From contig NZ_WUBR01000003.1 of NCBI RefSeq assembly GCF_009807005.1, positions 186,001-250,000 of the forward strand: a stretch of 64,000 bases of DNA, written 5' to 3'. Source of the DNA: Aurantiacibacter rhizosphaerae (GTDB lineage Bacteria; Pseudomonadota; Alphaproteobacteria; Sphingomonadales; Sphingomonadaceae). A program made the translations under genes and the position numbers. Shown one piece after another: positions 24,572 to 33,447 of this stretch. How positions within the stretch are numbered: position 1 is the first letter of the stretch; each line of letters opens with the position of its first letter. The notes beneath the pieces were generated by a model. It was not told the origin of the DNA. It was given only the letters and a program-made list of their open reading frames with translations, and searched no databases.

Positions 24572-25114
24572 ATGAGGGAGATGATTTTGCCTGTATATAA
24601 CGCAAGCTATGCGCAGGACCGCGCCGAAATCGAAGACCTGATGGCGCGCTATCTGTTCGCCATGGACTGGAATGATTTTGACACTTACGCCGATTGCTTC
24701 ACGCCCGATGGCGTCCTCGATTACGCCAAGGGCACCACGGTCGGGCGTGAGAATATCCGCGAGGAAGCCCGCGAGTTCAAGGAACGGGTGGGCACCATCT
24801 ACAAGGATGTCGACGGCAATCCCGCCGTGTTGCGCCACCTGCTGACGCAAAGCGTGATCCGCATCGAGGGCGACCGCGCCTGGCACACCGGCATGTGGTT
24901 CGAGATGGCCAATGACGGCCCGAGAATGGACGATGGCGGACGGCTGACGCCCACCGTCGGCACTTTCGGCACTTATGAGGATGAGTTGGTGCGCGTGGAT
25001 GGGGAATGGAAATTTTCCCGGCGCAACATCCGCAATGAATTTCTCGGCGGCCGTGAATCGTCAAAGGAAAATCCCGTCGCGGTGATGGATCGCAAGGCGG
25101 AAGGCGCAGGTTAA
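24572..25114 (+). CDS. SnoaL/NTF2-like protein, candidate gamma-formaldehyde lyase
   Basis: This protein of about 180 residues has the NTF2-like cone fold. It opens DRAEIEDLMARYLFAMDWNDFDTYADCFTPDGVLDY, the classic SnoaL_4 signature, with conserved His in RHLLTQ and the C-terminal strand GEWKFSRRNIRNEF. In sphingomonads, NTF2-like lyases (LdpA and phenylcoumaran-type relatives) eliminate formaldehyde from diarylpropanes or phenylcoumarans to form stilbenes, the substrate of the dioxygenase found at 11228. That role is inference from family and context; SnoaL-like hydratases or isomerases are alternatives. The start could also be the ATG at 24581. It is divergent from the aldehyde dehydrogenase-ligW operon. 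Confidence 0.75.
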   Translation: MREMILPVYNASYAQDRAEIEDLMARYLFAMDWNDFDTYADCFTPDGVLDYAKGTTVGRENIREEAREFKERVGTIYKDVDGNPAVLRHLLTQSVIRIEGDRAWHTGMWFEMANDGPRMDDGGRLTPTVGTFGTYEDELVRVDGEWKFSRRNIRNEFLGGRESSKENPVAVMDRKAEGAG

Positions 25115-25139
25115 GGAAACGGCGTTTATGGGTGGCGGC

Positions 25140-25508
25140 ATGATCCGTCTTGCAACCGCTCTCGCCCTGCTGGCCGCCCCCGTGATGGCCATTCCCGCCA
25201 TCGCCGCCGCGCAAACCCCGCCGCCCCAGCTCAACCTGGATCAGCGCATGCTGCTGCGCTGTTCGGCGGCGTTCGCCATGATCAGCTTCGGGCAGGAGAA
25301 CGGCAATGCCGAGGCCATGCAATATCCGACGATGGAAAAGCGCGGGCGCGAATTCTTCGTGCGGGCCTCTGCCAGGGTGATGGACGAGGCCGGGCTGGAT
25401 CGCAGCCAGATCGAGGCGGCGCTTTCTGCAGAGGCGCAGGATCTGGTGGACACCAACACCTTGGAAGAGGTGATGCCAGCCTGCCTCACACTTTTGCCCG
25501 CAGAATAA
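25140..25508 (+). CDS. Small secreted hypothetical protein
   Basis: This protein of about 122 residues has a clear signal peptide (MIRLATALALLAAPVMAIPAIAAA, cut near AAA-QT). The mature part is short and helical with two cysteines (LLRCSAAFAM and VMPACLTL), which may form one disulfide. An ATG 12 bases upstream (25128) is possible. It follows the SnoaL-like gene by 25 bases and could be co-transcribed. I do not recognise a function. Confidence 0.7.
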   Translation: MIRLATALALLAAPVMAIPAIAAAQTPPPQLNLDQRMLLRCSAAFAMISFGQENGNAEAMQYPTMEKRGREFFVRASARVMDEAGLDRSQIEAALSAEAQDLVDTNTLEEVMPACLTLLPAE

Positions 25509-25572
25509 TTTTCGCCACGCGCCAGCGATGCTGGACCCCGATGCCTGCTTGCGGCATTAGCAACAGGTAAGC

Positions 25573-26244
25573 ATGTGGCAACTCTATCACTTCCCCCTGT
25601 GCCCCTTCAGCCGCAAGGTGCAGCTGGTGCTTTCCGAGAAGAAAGTGCCCTTCACCCTGCAGCTTGCGTACCCGTGGGAAAATGACGACCAGTTCCATGC
25701 GCTGAACCCGGCGGGCAAGACCCCGGTTCTGCATAACCCGGAGAAAAGCCTGGTGCTGATGGATAGCCAGGCAATCTGCGAGTATTTCGAGGAAACCGAG
25801 AGCAAGAGCCCGATGATGCCCGGCTCTGCCGCTGCTCGCGCAGAAATCCGCCGCCTCACCGCGCTGTTCGACGGCGGGCTGTATGGCGATGTTACCGAAC
25901 CGCTGATCTACGAGAAGATGAAGAAGCGCCTGATCCTGCGGCAATCGCCGGACAGTGGCACTTTGCGGGCTGCCATGCGGCTGACGCATGAACATCTCGA
26001 TTATCTGGACTGGCTGATCGACAATCGCCGCTGGCTGGGCGGTGCGCAGTTGAGCCTGGCGGATTTCACCGCCGCAGCGCAGCTTTCCGTGATCGATTAT
26101 CTGGGCGGCATAGACTGGTCCGGCCATGATCAGTCGCACGGCTGGTATCGCGTGATGAAAAGCCGCCCCAGCTTTGCCCCGCTGTTGAGCCAGAAGATGG
26201 TGGGCCTGCCCGCGCCAAGACATTATTCCGACGTAAATGCGTAG
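25573..26244 (+). CDS. Glutathione S-transferase family protein
   Basis: This 223-residue GST has an N-terminal thioredoxin-like domain starting WQLYHFPLCPFSRKVQLVLSE and the cis-Pro/glutathione-site segment NPAGKTPVL, then an SQAICEYFEE helix. The all-helical C-terminal domain ends with the LADFTAAA N-capping motif. The CPFSRK motif suggests a Cys/Ser-type active site. Sphingomonad GSTs include beta-etherases of lignin catabolism, which would suit the neighbourhood, but the sequence does not settle this; formally it is an unassigned GST. Confidence 0.88.
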   Translation: MWQLYHFPLCPFSRKVQLVLSEKKVPFTLQLAYPWENDDQFHALNPAGKTPVLHNPEKSLVLMDSQAICEYFEETESKSPMMPGSAAARAEIRRLTALFDGGLYGDVTEPLIYEKMKKRLILRQSPDSGTLRAAMRLTHEHLDYLDWLIDNRRWLGGAQLSLADFTAAAQLSVIDYLGGIDWSGHDQSHGWYRVMKSRPSFAPLLSQKMVGLPAPRHYSDVNA

Positions 26245-26416
26245 TTTGTTGGGCCCTCAAGCACCGGGCGCAGGCCGTGCGGCCTGCTTGGCTTTCCTCG
26301 CATAAGCTCGGACGCGCAGCCGCGCTTGCGGTCGCTTATCGCGACCGATCATCTCGCGTTGCCTTGAAGGATGGCCAAGAAACGGTCCGCGCCTAGCGGA
26401 CTGCAAGGCCGACCGG

Positions 26417-26484
26417 CCGCCCGCAGGTGCCGCGCAGCGAAGCGGAGCGATTAGCACCGAGGACGAAGCCGCGGAGGCGGCTTC
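26417..26484 (+). repeat. Intergenic hairpin repeat, copy 1
   Basis: This 68-bp element starts CCGCCCGCAGGTGCCGCGC and ends in the stem GAAGCCGC-GGAG-GCGGCTTC (26465-26484). The second copy is at 26608-26675. The shared body is over 80 percent identical by eye, while the terminal stem sequence differs but stays self-complementary. The rest of the 443-base gap (26245-26687) holds no convincing gene. Confidence 0.8.
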
Positions 26485-26607
26485 AAAAAACATACATTCA
26501 AACCCCCAGTGCCCGGCCTTGCGGTTCGAGGCTTGCGAACCGATATAGTTACGGAAAGCCAATCCTGCGCGAAAGATCGATCACATGGTGATCGCAAGGG
26601 CAATCGC

Positions 26608-26675
26608 CCGCCCGCAGGTGCCGCGCAGCGTAGCGGAGCGAACAGCACCGAGGACGCTCGTGCGGAGGCGCGAGC
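26608..26675 (+). repeat. Intergenic hairpin repeat, copy 2
   Basis: The body matches copy 1 (CCGCCCGCAGGTGCCGCGC, then AGCGGAGCGA and AGCACCGAGGACG), but its terminal stem is CGCTCG...CGAGCG. The arms differ from copy 1 in a compensatory way. It ends 12 bases before the msrB start, so the hairpin lies in the msrB leader next to the ribosome site AAAGGAAAG. Confidence 0.8.
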
Positions 26676-26687
26676 GAAAGGAAAGAA

Positions 26688-27098
26688 ATGCCAGACAAGA
26701 CCAACCTTACCGAAGCCGAATGGCGCGAGAAGCTGACGCCGGAGCAATATCGCGTGCTGCGCGAAGCCGGGACGGAACGTGCTTTCACCGGCAAGTATGA
26801 AAAGAACAAGGCGGAAGGCGAATATAAATGCGCCGGTTGCGGACAGCCCCTGTTTGAAAGCGATGCCAAGTATGACAGCGGTTCTGGCTGGCCCAGCTTC
26901 ACCGCGCCGGCAGACCAGCAGGCTGTTGAAGTGAACAAGGATGAAAGCCACGGCATGGTGCGCACCGAAGTGGTGTGCAGCAATTGCGCGGGCCATCTGG
27001 GCCACGTTTTCCCGGACGGTCCCGGCCCGGAAGGCCTGCGATATTGCATCAATTCTGCCGCGCTGCAGTTCGAACCGGAGGATAAAGCGGGCGATTGA
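26688..27098 (+). CDS. msrB: Peptide-methionine (R)-S-oxide reductase
   Basis: MsrB repairs oxidised methionine (R-sulfoxide) in proteins. The 136-residue protein has zinc-binding pairs CAGCG and CSNCAGH, the substrate-binding GSGWPSF motif and the catalytic Cys in RYCINSAAL. Start and length are standard, with AAGGAAAGAA ahead of the ATG. Its partner MsrA is encoded separately at 39510. The leader carries copy 2 of the hairpin repeat. Confidence 0.97.
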   Translation: MPDKTNLTEAEWREKLTPEQYRVLREAGTERAFTGKYEKNKAEGEYKCAGCGQPLFESDAKYDSGSGWPSFTAPADQQAVEVNKDESHGMVRTEVVCSNCAGHLGHVFPDGPGPEGLRYCINSAALQFEPEDKAGD

Positions 27099-27201
27099 GC
27101 GTGTTGCCCGTTCACGCTGGATTATGAATGCCCTATGCATTCAGCTTCCGGATTGAATGACGCGCATTAACTGGCGCGCTAACGCAGGAATCTGACGGTT
27201 C

Positions 27202-29466
27202 ATGGCCAGACGCGGGGGCAACGGCTCCAACAAAAGAGGAACCCGGTCGGCCCGCGCCGCATCGCAGGCGCGCGGTCGCGGCTATGGATCGGGCGGCTGG
27301 CAGGGCTTTCTCTGGCGCTGGACCAAGCGTCTGGCTCTCACTGGCGTGCTGGTGGCGGTGCTGGCCGTTATCGGCGTGGGCACGGCGGTATTCTTTGCCT
27401 CGCGATCCCTCCCTTCCTATGCCAGCCTGCGCGAAAGCCAGACCGGCCAGACCATTCTTGTGCGCGCCCGCGATGGCACGCAGATCGTGGAGCTCGGCCC
27501 CAGTTACGGGCAATGGCTATCGGCGGATGAAATCCCCGCGGTGATGAAACAGGCTATGGTTTCTGTTGAGGACCACCGCTTCAATTCGCATTTCGGCGTC
27601 GACCCGATGGGCCTTGCCCGCGCCGTGTTCAACGCCCTGTCGGAAGATCGGCAGGTCAGCGCCACATCCACCATTACGCAGCAGCTGGCGCGCAACGTCT
27701 TCCTCAATTCCAATCGCACGCTGGATCGCAAGGTGCGCGAAGCGATCCTGGCGATGGCGCTGGAATGGCGCTTCTCGAAAGAGCAGATCCTCGAGCTTTA
27801 TCTCAACAAGGTGTATTTCGGCGGCGGCGCCTATGGCATCGATTCTGCCAGCCGCAAGTTCTTCAGCCATTCGGCCCGCGATCTCAGCCTGGAAGAAGCC
27901 GCGATTATTGCCGGGCTGGTGAAGGCGCCCAGCCGCTACTCCCCTACTGCCGATGTCGATGCCGCGGTCAGCCGCGCGAATGTGGTGGTGGCGCAGATGG
28001 TGAAATACGGCGGGCTTGACCCGGCAGTGGCGCGGCAGGTGAATGTGGACGCGGTGAAGCTGGCCCAGACGGAGGGGCAGAACTCCATCCGCTATTTCAC
28101 CGATTGGGCCTTGCCCCAGCTGGACCTGCTGCTGCCCAACGGCACGTTCGAACCGATTGAGGTGTGGACCACGCTGGACGTGGGCATGCAGCGCGCGGCC
28201 ACCACGGCCATAAAGTCCAACGTACCGGGCGAGGCGCAGGGTGCGCTGGTCAGCCTGGACCGGGACGGGGCGATTCTGGCGCTGGTGGGCGGCACCGATT
28301 ACGTGACATCCAACTATAACCGCGCCACCGATGCGATGCGGCAGCCCGGTTCATCGTGGAAGCTGTTCGTTTATCTTGCCGCGCTGGAGGCTGGCTATAC
28401 GCCGGATGACCGCGTGCAGGACGTGCCGGTTACGATCAACGACTGGAGCCCGCGCAATTCCGGCGGCACCTATGCTGGCGAAATCGACGTGCGGTCCGCC
28501 TTCGCCTATTCCAAGAACACCGTGGCTGCGCAGCTGGGTAACGAAGTGGGCTTCTCGAATGTTGCCAGCATGGCGCGCCGTTTCGGCATCACCACGCCGA
28601 TCAGCACCTATCCTGCCATGGTGCTGGGCTCCTCCGAAGTGCGGCTCATAGACATGGTGCGCGCCTTTGCCGCGGTTTCCGCAGGCGGGCGATCGATTGA
28701 GCCCTATGGCATTTTGCGCGTGACCACCGCTGATGGCAGCGAGCTTTACCGCCACCGCGAAGGCCGCGCCTACACTCTCGTGCCCGATTACGTGGCGGCT
28801 GGCATTACGGACCTGTTGCAGACGGCGGTTGCCACCGGCACCGGGCGCGCGGCGCAGATCGGCCGGCCCGTGGCGGGCAAGACGGGCACCACCAGTTCCA
28901 ACCGCGATGGCTATTTCGTGGGCTTTTCCAGCGGCATCACCACGGGCGTGTGGATGGGCCGGGACGATAATGGCCGCGTTGCCGCCTTGCAGGGCGGACG
29001 TGCGCCTGCGCAGGCTTTCGCCGCCTATATGCGCTATGCCGTGAAAGACAGGCCGGTGGAGGAATTCGATACCGATCTGAAGCTGCCGGAATGGCAGTTG
29101 GAGCCGGATGACGAGTATTATTACGGCGATAATGACGATTATTATTTCTACATCGACGAGCAGGGCAATCTTGTGGACCCCAGCGGCGATCAGGGCCGCT
29201 ATGGCGAAGGCTTCGATGTTGAAGGAGAAGGGCCGAACGTGGTGCGCGATCCGCTTGATCCGCGCGGGATGCAGCCGCAGTCGCAATCGCAGTCGCAGTC
29301 GCAGCCAGCACCGTCTCCCACCCCGCGGCCTACTGCGCGAAGGGCTGAACCTCCGCAGGCGGCCAGCGACGATTTCCTGGAGCAGGCGACCGGCAGGGAC
29401 CTGCCGCGCGACGATAGGCGGCAGAACAACCGCCCCGCACAGGGCGTGCTGAACGAACAGCGATAA
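27202..29466 (+). CDS. Penicillin-binding protein 1A-type transglycosylase/transpeptidase
   Basis: This bifunctional class A PBP of 754 residues polymerises and cross-links peptidoglycan. A basic N-terminal tail is followed by one membrane anchor (about residues 38-60). The GT51 domain has its catalytic Glu in VEDHRFNSHFGVDPMG. The transpeptidase domain has SSWK (SxxK), SKN (YSKNTVAAQLG) and KTGTTSSNRDGYFVG. The C-terminal about 120 residues are acidic and then Pro/Gln/Ser-rich (repeated QSQSQ), probably disordered. Whether it is the main or an accessory class A PBP cannot be told. Confidence 0.93.
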   Translation: MARRGGNGSNKRGTRSARAASQARGRGYGSGGWQGFLWRWTKRLALTGVLVAVLAVIGVGTAVFFASRSLPSYASLRESQTGQTILVRARDGTQIVELGPSYGQWLSADEIPAVMKQAMVSVEDHRFNSHFGVDPMGLARAVFNALSEDRQVSATSTITQQLARNVFLNSNRTLDRKVREAILAMALEWRFSKEQILELYLNKVYFGGGAYGIDSASRKFFSHSARDLSLEEAAIIAGLVKAPSRYSPTADVDAAVSRANVVVAQMVKYGGLDPAVARQVNVDAVKLAQTEGQNSIRYFTDWALPQLDLLLPNGTFEPIEVWTTLDVGMQRAATTAIKSNVPGEAQGALVSLDRDGAILALVGGTDYVTSNYNRATDAMRQPGSSWKLFVYLAALEAGYTPDDRVQDVPVTINDWSPRNSGGTYAGEIDVRSAFAYSKNTVAAQLGNEVGFSNVASMARRFGITTPISTYPAMVLGSSEVRLIDMVRAFAAVSAGGRSIEPYGILRVTTADGSELYRHREGRAYTLVPDYVAAGITDLLQTAVATGTGRAAQIGRPVAGKTGTTSSNRDGYFVGFSSGITTGVWMGRDDNGRVAALQGGRAPAQAFAAYMRYAVKDRPVEEFDTDLKLPEWQLEPDDEYYYGDNDDYYFYIDEQGNLVDPSGDQGRYGEGFDVEGEGPNVVRDPLDPRGMQPQSQSQSQSQPAPSPTPRPTARRAEPPQAASDDFLEQATGRDLPRDDRRQNNRPAQGVLNEQR

Positions 29467-29572
29467 TCAGATTAGGGATGGGCCTGCTGTCAGGCTTTGG
29501 CGGCCAAGGTTGGGACCCCCCGGCAGGATTGGCTCTCAGGCCGTAGCCCTTGCACCATCACCGCAAATGAAA

Positions 29573-29605
29573 CCGGCCTCTCCATCCATAGGACGAAGAG
29601 GCCGG
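29573..29605 (-). terminator. Terminator between convergent PBP and degP-like genes
   Basis: A perfect 9-bp stem CCGGCCTCT/AGAGGCCGG with a 15-nt loop lies eight bases after the protease stop on the minus strand. T-rich text follows on both sides, so it may act bidirectionally. Confidence 0.8.
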
Positions 29606-29612
29606 ATCAGTT

Positions 29613-31160
29613 TTAGTTGTCCATGAAGCGGACGGGCAGCGACTGTGTCGCACCCTGGCGTGAACGCACGCGCAGTAGCACGGCTTCGCGGCCATCGTCC
29701 TGCACATCCTGCAGCACGGATTCCAGATCCTCCACGCTGCTGATTGCGCGGCCATTGGCGGAAAGGATCATCACGCCGCGCGACAGGCCGCGACGCGCCG
29801 CATCCGATGTGGGCGCAACGGCCAGGATAGCCAGGCCCTTCGTATCGGCGGGCTGGCCCAGCTGCCGAGCGATCTGCGGCGTGATTTCCACGGCCTGGAT
29901 GCCCAGCAGGCTTTCCATCACCCCGTTGCCCGCATCGGGCACGGGCGGCGTTGGCGCGTCTTCTTCATCGCCCTGGAACATATTCTGCTGCATCAGCTCT
30001 TCATCGCTGGGGCGGCGGCCCACGGTCAGGTTCACGCGGCTGCGCGAGCCATTGCGGATGTAGGTGAGGGGCACGGTGGTGCCCGGCTCGATATTGGCGA
30101 CGATGCGCGACAGGGTGTTGTCGGGCGTAACGTCCTGACCATTGACCGAGATCACCACATCGCCCGCCTGAAGGCCGGCATCCTCGGCAGCTTCGCCGGG
30201 CTGAACGCCCTGCACCAGCTCGCCAATGCCATCCTCGATGCCCAGCGCCTCGGCAATATCCTCATCCACCGGCTGGATCTGCACGCCCAGATAGCCGCGC
30301 ATGATCTCCTCGCCATTGATCAGTGCCTGCACGATGGGGGCAGCATCTTCTGCCGGAATGGCAAGGCCGATGCCCACGCTGCCGCCGGAGGGTGAGAGGA
30401 TGGCATTGTTGATGCCGATAACATTGCCCTGCATATCGAACAGCGGGCCGCCGGAGTTGCCGCGGTTGATCGCGGCGTCGGTCTGGATGAAACGGTCAAA
30501 CGCGCCGCCCTGCCCGGTGGAGCGGGATACGGCGGAAACGATGCCGCTGGTTACCGTGCCGCCAAGGCCGAAGGGGTTGCCGATGGCGATCACCCAGTCA
30601 CCCACGCGCGCCTGCGCGCTGTCACCGAAGTTGACGAAGGGGAACGGCTCTGCGCGCTGGATTTTCAGCACGGCGAGATCCGAGCTTGGGTCCGTGCCGA
30701 CAACCTCGGCGAGATATTCCGTGCCGTTGGGCAGGGTTACCGTCACCTCTTCAAGCTGCGCACGCTGATCTGGCGAGACAACGTGATTGTTGGTGACCAC
30801 GTAGCCATCGGCAGAAACGATGAAGCCCGAACCCAGCGAAGTCGCCTCCCGCGTTTGCGGGCCACCGCCGCCGCGGCGACGGTTGAAGAACTGGCCGAAG
30901 GGCGTGCCTTCGAACGGGTTCTGCGCCTGCGGAATGGTGATGGACTGGCGGGTGGAGATGTTCACCACCGCCGGTTGCAGGGCTGCTGTCAGGTCAGCAA
31001 AGCTGGCGGGGGCACCGGCCACGGGCACGGTGTTCTGGATCTGGATACGATCGTTCTGCGCGACTTGCGCACCGGCGGGGTAGCCGGTCATCAGCGAGAT
31101 TGCGGCCCCGCCTACAAGCAGGGCCGAAGTGATACCGTAGGAATAGCGCACTGGCTTCAC
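29613..31160 (-). CDS. Do-family periplasmic serine protease (DegP/DegQ-like)
   Basis: This 515-residue HtrA protease/chaperone for envelope protein quality control has an N-terminal signal/anchor segment and a trypsin-like domain. Its triad is His in VTNNHVVS, Asp in SSDLAVLKI and Ser in NRGNSGGPLFD. Two PDZ domains follow (GYLGVQIQPVDED and VEITPQIARQLG regions). It lies upstream of and on the same strand as hflC/hflK further left to right, a common alphaproteobacterial arrangement linking HflKC and HtrA. Confidence 0.95.
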   Translation of the reverse strand: MKPVRYSYGITSALLVGGAAISLMTGYPAGAQVAQNDRIQIQNTVPVAGAPASFADLTAALQPAVVNISTRQSITIPQAQNPFEGTPFGQFFNRRRGGGGPQTREATSLGSGFIVSADGYVVTNNHVVSPDQRAQLEEVTVTLPNGTEYLAEVVGTDPSSDLAVLKIQRAEPFPFVNFGDSAQARVGDWVIAIGNPFGLGGTVTSGIVSAVSRSTGQGGAFDRFIQTDAAINRGNSGGPLFDMQGNVIGINNAILSPSGGSVGIGLAIPAEDAAPIVQALINGEEIMRGYLGVQIQPVDEDIAEALGIEDGIGELVQGVQPGEAAEDAGLQAGDVVISVNGQDVTPDNTLSRIVANIEPGTTVPLTYIRNGSRSRVNLTVGRRPSDEELMQQNMFQGDEEDAPTPPVPDAGNGVMESLLGIQAVEITPQIARQLGQPADTKGLAILAVAPTSDAARRGLSRGVMILSANGRAISSVEDLESVLQDVQDDGREAVLLRVRSRQGATQSLPVRFMDN

Positions 31161-31304
31161 GTCCTTTTATCCTTTGTCTTTTCGAGGCCCCTCTCATGCT
31201 GTTCGCACGAGGGCCCGATTTGGTTCCACCCCATTCGCAATATCCAGCGTAGAGCGGCTGAACACGCGTTTAACGACAACTGTAATCGACCCGCCGGCGG
31301 CGGA

Positions 31305-32144
31305 TCAGTTACCACCCCCGCGGAACTGCCGCAGATATTCGTTGTCGGGGCTCATGATGATCGCGCTTTCACCGTCTCCTGATGAGAAGGTGGTGCGGTA
31401 CGACTGCATGGCCCGGAAGAAATCGTAGAAGCCGGGGTCCTGGTTATAGGCCTCGGCATAGATCTGCGCGGCTTCCGCCTCGGATTCGGCGCGGATGATC
31501 TGCGCATCGCGGCGGCCGCCTGCACGGATCGTCTCGGCCTCTTCCTCACGGTCTGAACGCATGCGGTTGAAAGCAGCCTGAAGCGGCGTGCCCACGGGCA
31601 GGTCAGCCTGCTTGATCCGCACGTCCAATACCTGCGCCCCGTAATTGCGGGCCTCGTCATCCAGCGTGTCACGGATGTTGGTCATCGCATTGCCGCGTTC
31701 AGGGGTCAGCAGGCTGGCGAATGTGCGCCGGCCCAGTTCCTGCCGCAGTTCCGATGTCAGGATCGGTTCAAGCTGGTTGCGCAGCTGATCTTCACTACCG
31801 GCGCGCTGGACGAACAATACCGGATCGAAGATGCGATAGCGGGCATAGGCATTCACCTGCAGACGCTGCTGATCATTTGAGAGAACGGTCTCGTCCTCCA
31901 TGTCCAGCGACAGGATGCGGCGATCCACCATCTGCACCCGTTCGATGATCGGGATGCGCCAGCTGACGCCGGCCCCTGTATCGGTAAAATCGGCAGCCGG
32001 ATCGAAGCGGTTGATCACGCGCACCGGTTCACCTGTGCGGACCACGACGGCCTGCTGCGTTTCCGGAACGATGACGACAGAGCTGACGATCACAACCAGC
32101 AGCACGATCAGGGCGATGAAAACAGCTTTATAGCGCTCCCACAT
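31305..32144 (-). CDS. hflC: Protease modulator HflC
   Basis: This 279-residue SPFH/prohibitin-fold protein is anchored by one N-terminal helix (AVFIALIVLLVVIVSSVVIV). With HflK it forms a large membrane cage around FtsH. The sequence follows the family with VVVRTGEPVRVINRF near the start and RSDREEEAETIRAGGRRDAQ in the coiled-coil region. One base separates it from hflK, so they are co-transcribed. Confidence 0.96.
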   Translation of the reverse strand: MWERYKAVFIALIVLLVVIVSSVVIVPETQQAVVVRTGEPVRVINRFDPAADFTDTGAGVSWRIPIIERVQMVDRRILSLDMEDETVLSNDQQRLQVNAYARYRIFDPVLFVQRAGSEDQLRNQLEPILTSELRQELGRRTFASLLTPERGNAMTNIRDTLDDEARNYGAQVLDVRIKQADLPVGTPLQAAFNRMRSDREEEAETIRAGGRRDAQIIRAESEAEAAQIYAEAYNQDPGFYDFFRAMQSYRTTFSSGDGESAIIMSPDNEYLRQFRGGGN

Positions 32145-32145
32145 G

Positions 32146-33345
32146 TTACTGGCCCTCCGGCTGGGCAGGGCCGACGGTCAAGGTCGGGCCCTGGCTGGCG
32201 CGCGAACGGCGCTGCACTTCGGGAAGCGGCAGATACGGCGTTACGCCATCGGTTTCGATAATGGTCTTGTCGGTGTCGCGCAGGACGCCCTCCATTGTCT
32301 CGTAATAAAGCCTGCGCCGTGTCACTTCGGGGGCGAGGCGATATTGTGAGTAGATCTCGTTGAACTCGGCGGCACTACCTTGGGCAGAGGCCAGCAATTG
32401 CTGCTCGTACCGGCGTGCTTCGTTCAGGCTGCGCTCCCTATCCTGACGCGCGGCAAGCACATCGTTAAAGGCATCGATCACCTGCTGCGGCGCTTCTGTA
32501 CGCGCGATGTCAACGCCCTGCACATTGATACCGGCCTGATAGGCATCGAGGATGGTCTGCATGCGAGCGCGCACGCGGATCTGCACCGTTTCACGTCCGG
32601 CACCTGACAGCACTGTGTCGAGATCGTTCTCTGCCACGGCGGCACGCATCGCCGCCTCTGCCACTTCGCGCAACGTCTCGTTGGGGTCTTCCAGCTCGAA
32701 CTTGTACTGCACCAGATCCTTGATGTTCCAGCGCACCAGATAGGACAGGTCGACCAGGCTCTGGTCCCCTGTCAGGATCAGGTTTTCAGCGCCATCGCCA
32801 ATCGTTTCACGGCGGATCTGGCTGACGTTCTCGATATCAACGGTTTGCAGCGGCCATGGTGCGGTAAACTCTGTACCGGGGTTGAGCGTGCGGTAATATT
32901 TGCCGCCCAGCCACGTCACCACGCCCTGTTCGCGCGGCTGCACGAAATGGATCGAGGTGGCGAAAATCCAGATGGCAAGGATCGCGACCAGCGCAATCGG
33001 GAACCAGCTGCCCCCGCCGGGACGCTGAGGAATGCGGAAGTTCGGCCCGCCGGGGCCACCGCCGCTGCGCCGCGGGCCTTCGGGACCGCGGTTCTTGAAG
33101 ATGTCTTCTATATTGGCGCTGCGGCGCGGACGATCAGAACCGCCGCCCGATCCACCACCCGGCAGCCAGGGATTGCGCGGACCGCGCGGCGGCGGCGCAT
33201 CATCGCCACTGCCATCGCTGCCCGGAACATCGCCGCCAGAACCCGATCCGCCGTCGTCCCCGCCATCGGAGCCGCCTGAGGGCTTGCCCCAGGGATTGCG
33301 CTTACCAGCCATTGCCAGGCCGAACCTTTCGAAAAACCCACCCAT
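32146..33345 (-). CDS. hflK: FtsH protease activity modulator HflK
   Basis: HflK partners HflC in the FtsH-regulating SPFH complex. The roughly 399-residue protein opens with a Gly/Pro/Asp-rich cytoplasmic tail containing NPWGK. One transmembrane helix follows (IALVAILAIWIFATSIHFV), then the SPFH domain with VDLSYLVRWNIKD and a coiled coil (AARQDRERSLNEARRYEQQL). The start is uncertain: ATGs at 33354, 33345 and 33312 are in frame, and none has an ideal ribosome site. Confidence 0.94.
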   Translation of the reverse strand: MGGFFERFGLAMAGKRNPWGKPSGGSDGGDDGGSGSGGDVPGSDGSGDDAPPPRGPRNPWLPGGGSGGGSDRPRRSANIEDIFKNRGPEGPRRSGGGPGGPNFRIPQRPGGGSWFPIALVAILAIWIFATSIHFVQPREQGVVTWLGGKYYRTLNPGTEFTAPWPLQTVDIENVSQIRRETIGDGAENLILTGDQSLVDLSYLVRWNIKDLVQYKFELEDPNETLREVAEAAMRAAVAENDLDTVLSGAGRETVQIRVRARMQTILDAYQAGINVQGVDIARTEAPQQVIDAFNDVLAARQDRERSLNEARRYEQQLLASAQGSAAEFNEIYSQYRLAPEVTRRRLYYETMEGVLRDTDKTIIETDGVTPYLPLPEVQRRSRASQGPTLTVGPAQPEGQ

Positions 33346-33447
33346 AAATGTCATGCCATTATCTATAGGAACGCTTTGCGCAAAAAACAGGGGGTTTGCA
33401 GCCAATATTGCTGACCTTGTGCGCAAGAGCGGCTAGCAGTCGCATCC

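Noticed and set aside
26245-26687. Open frames of 90-230 codons in the repeat-bearing gap before msrB
   Set aside because: They read through the hairpin repeats and antisense to msrB, with Arg/Ala-rich low-complexity text and no start signals.
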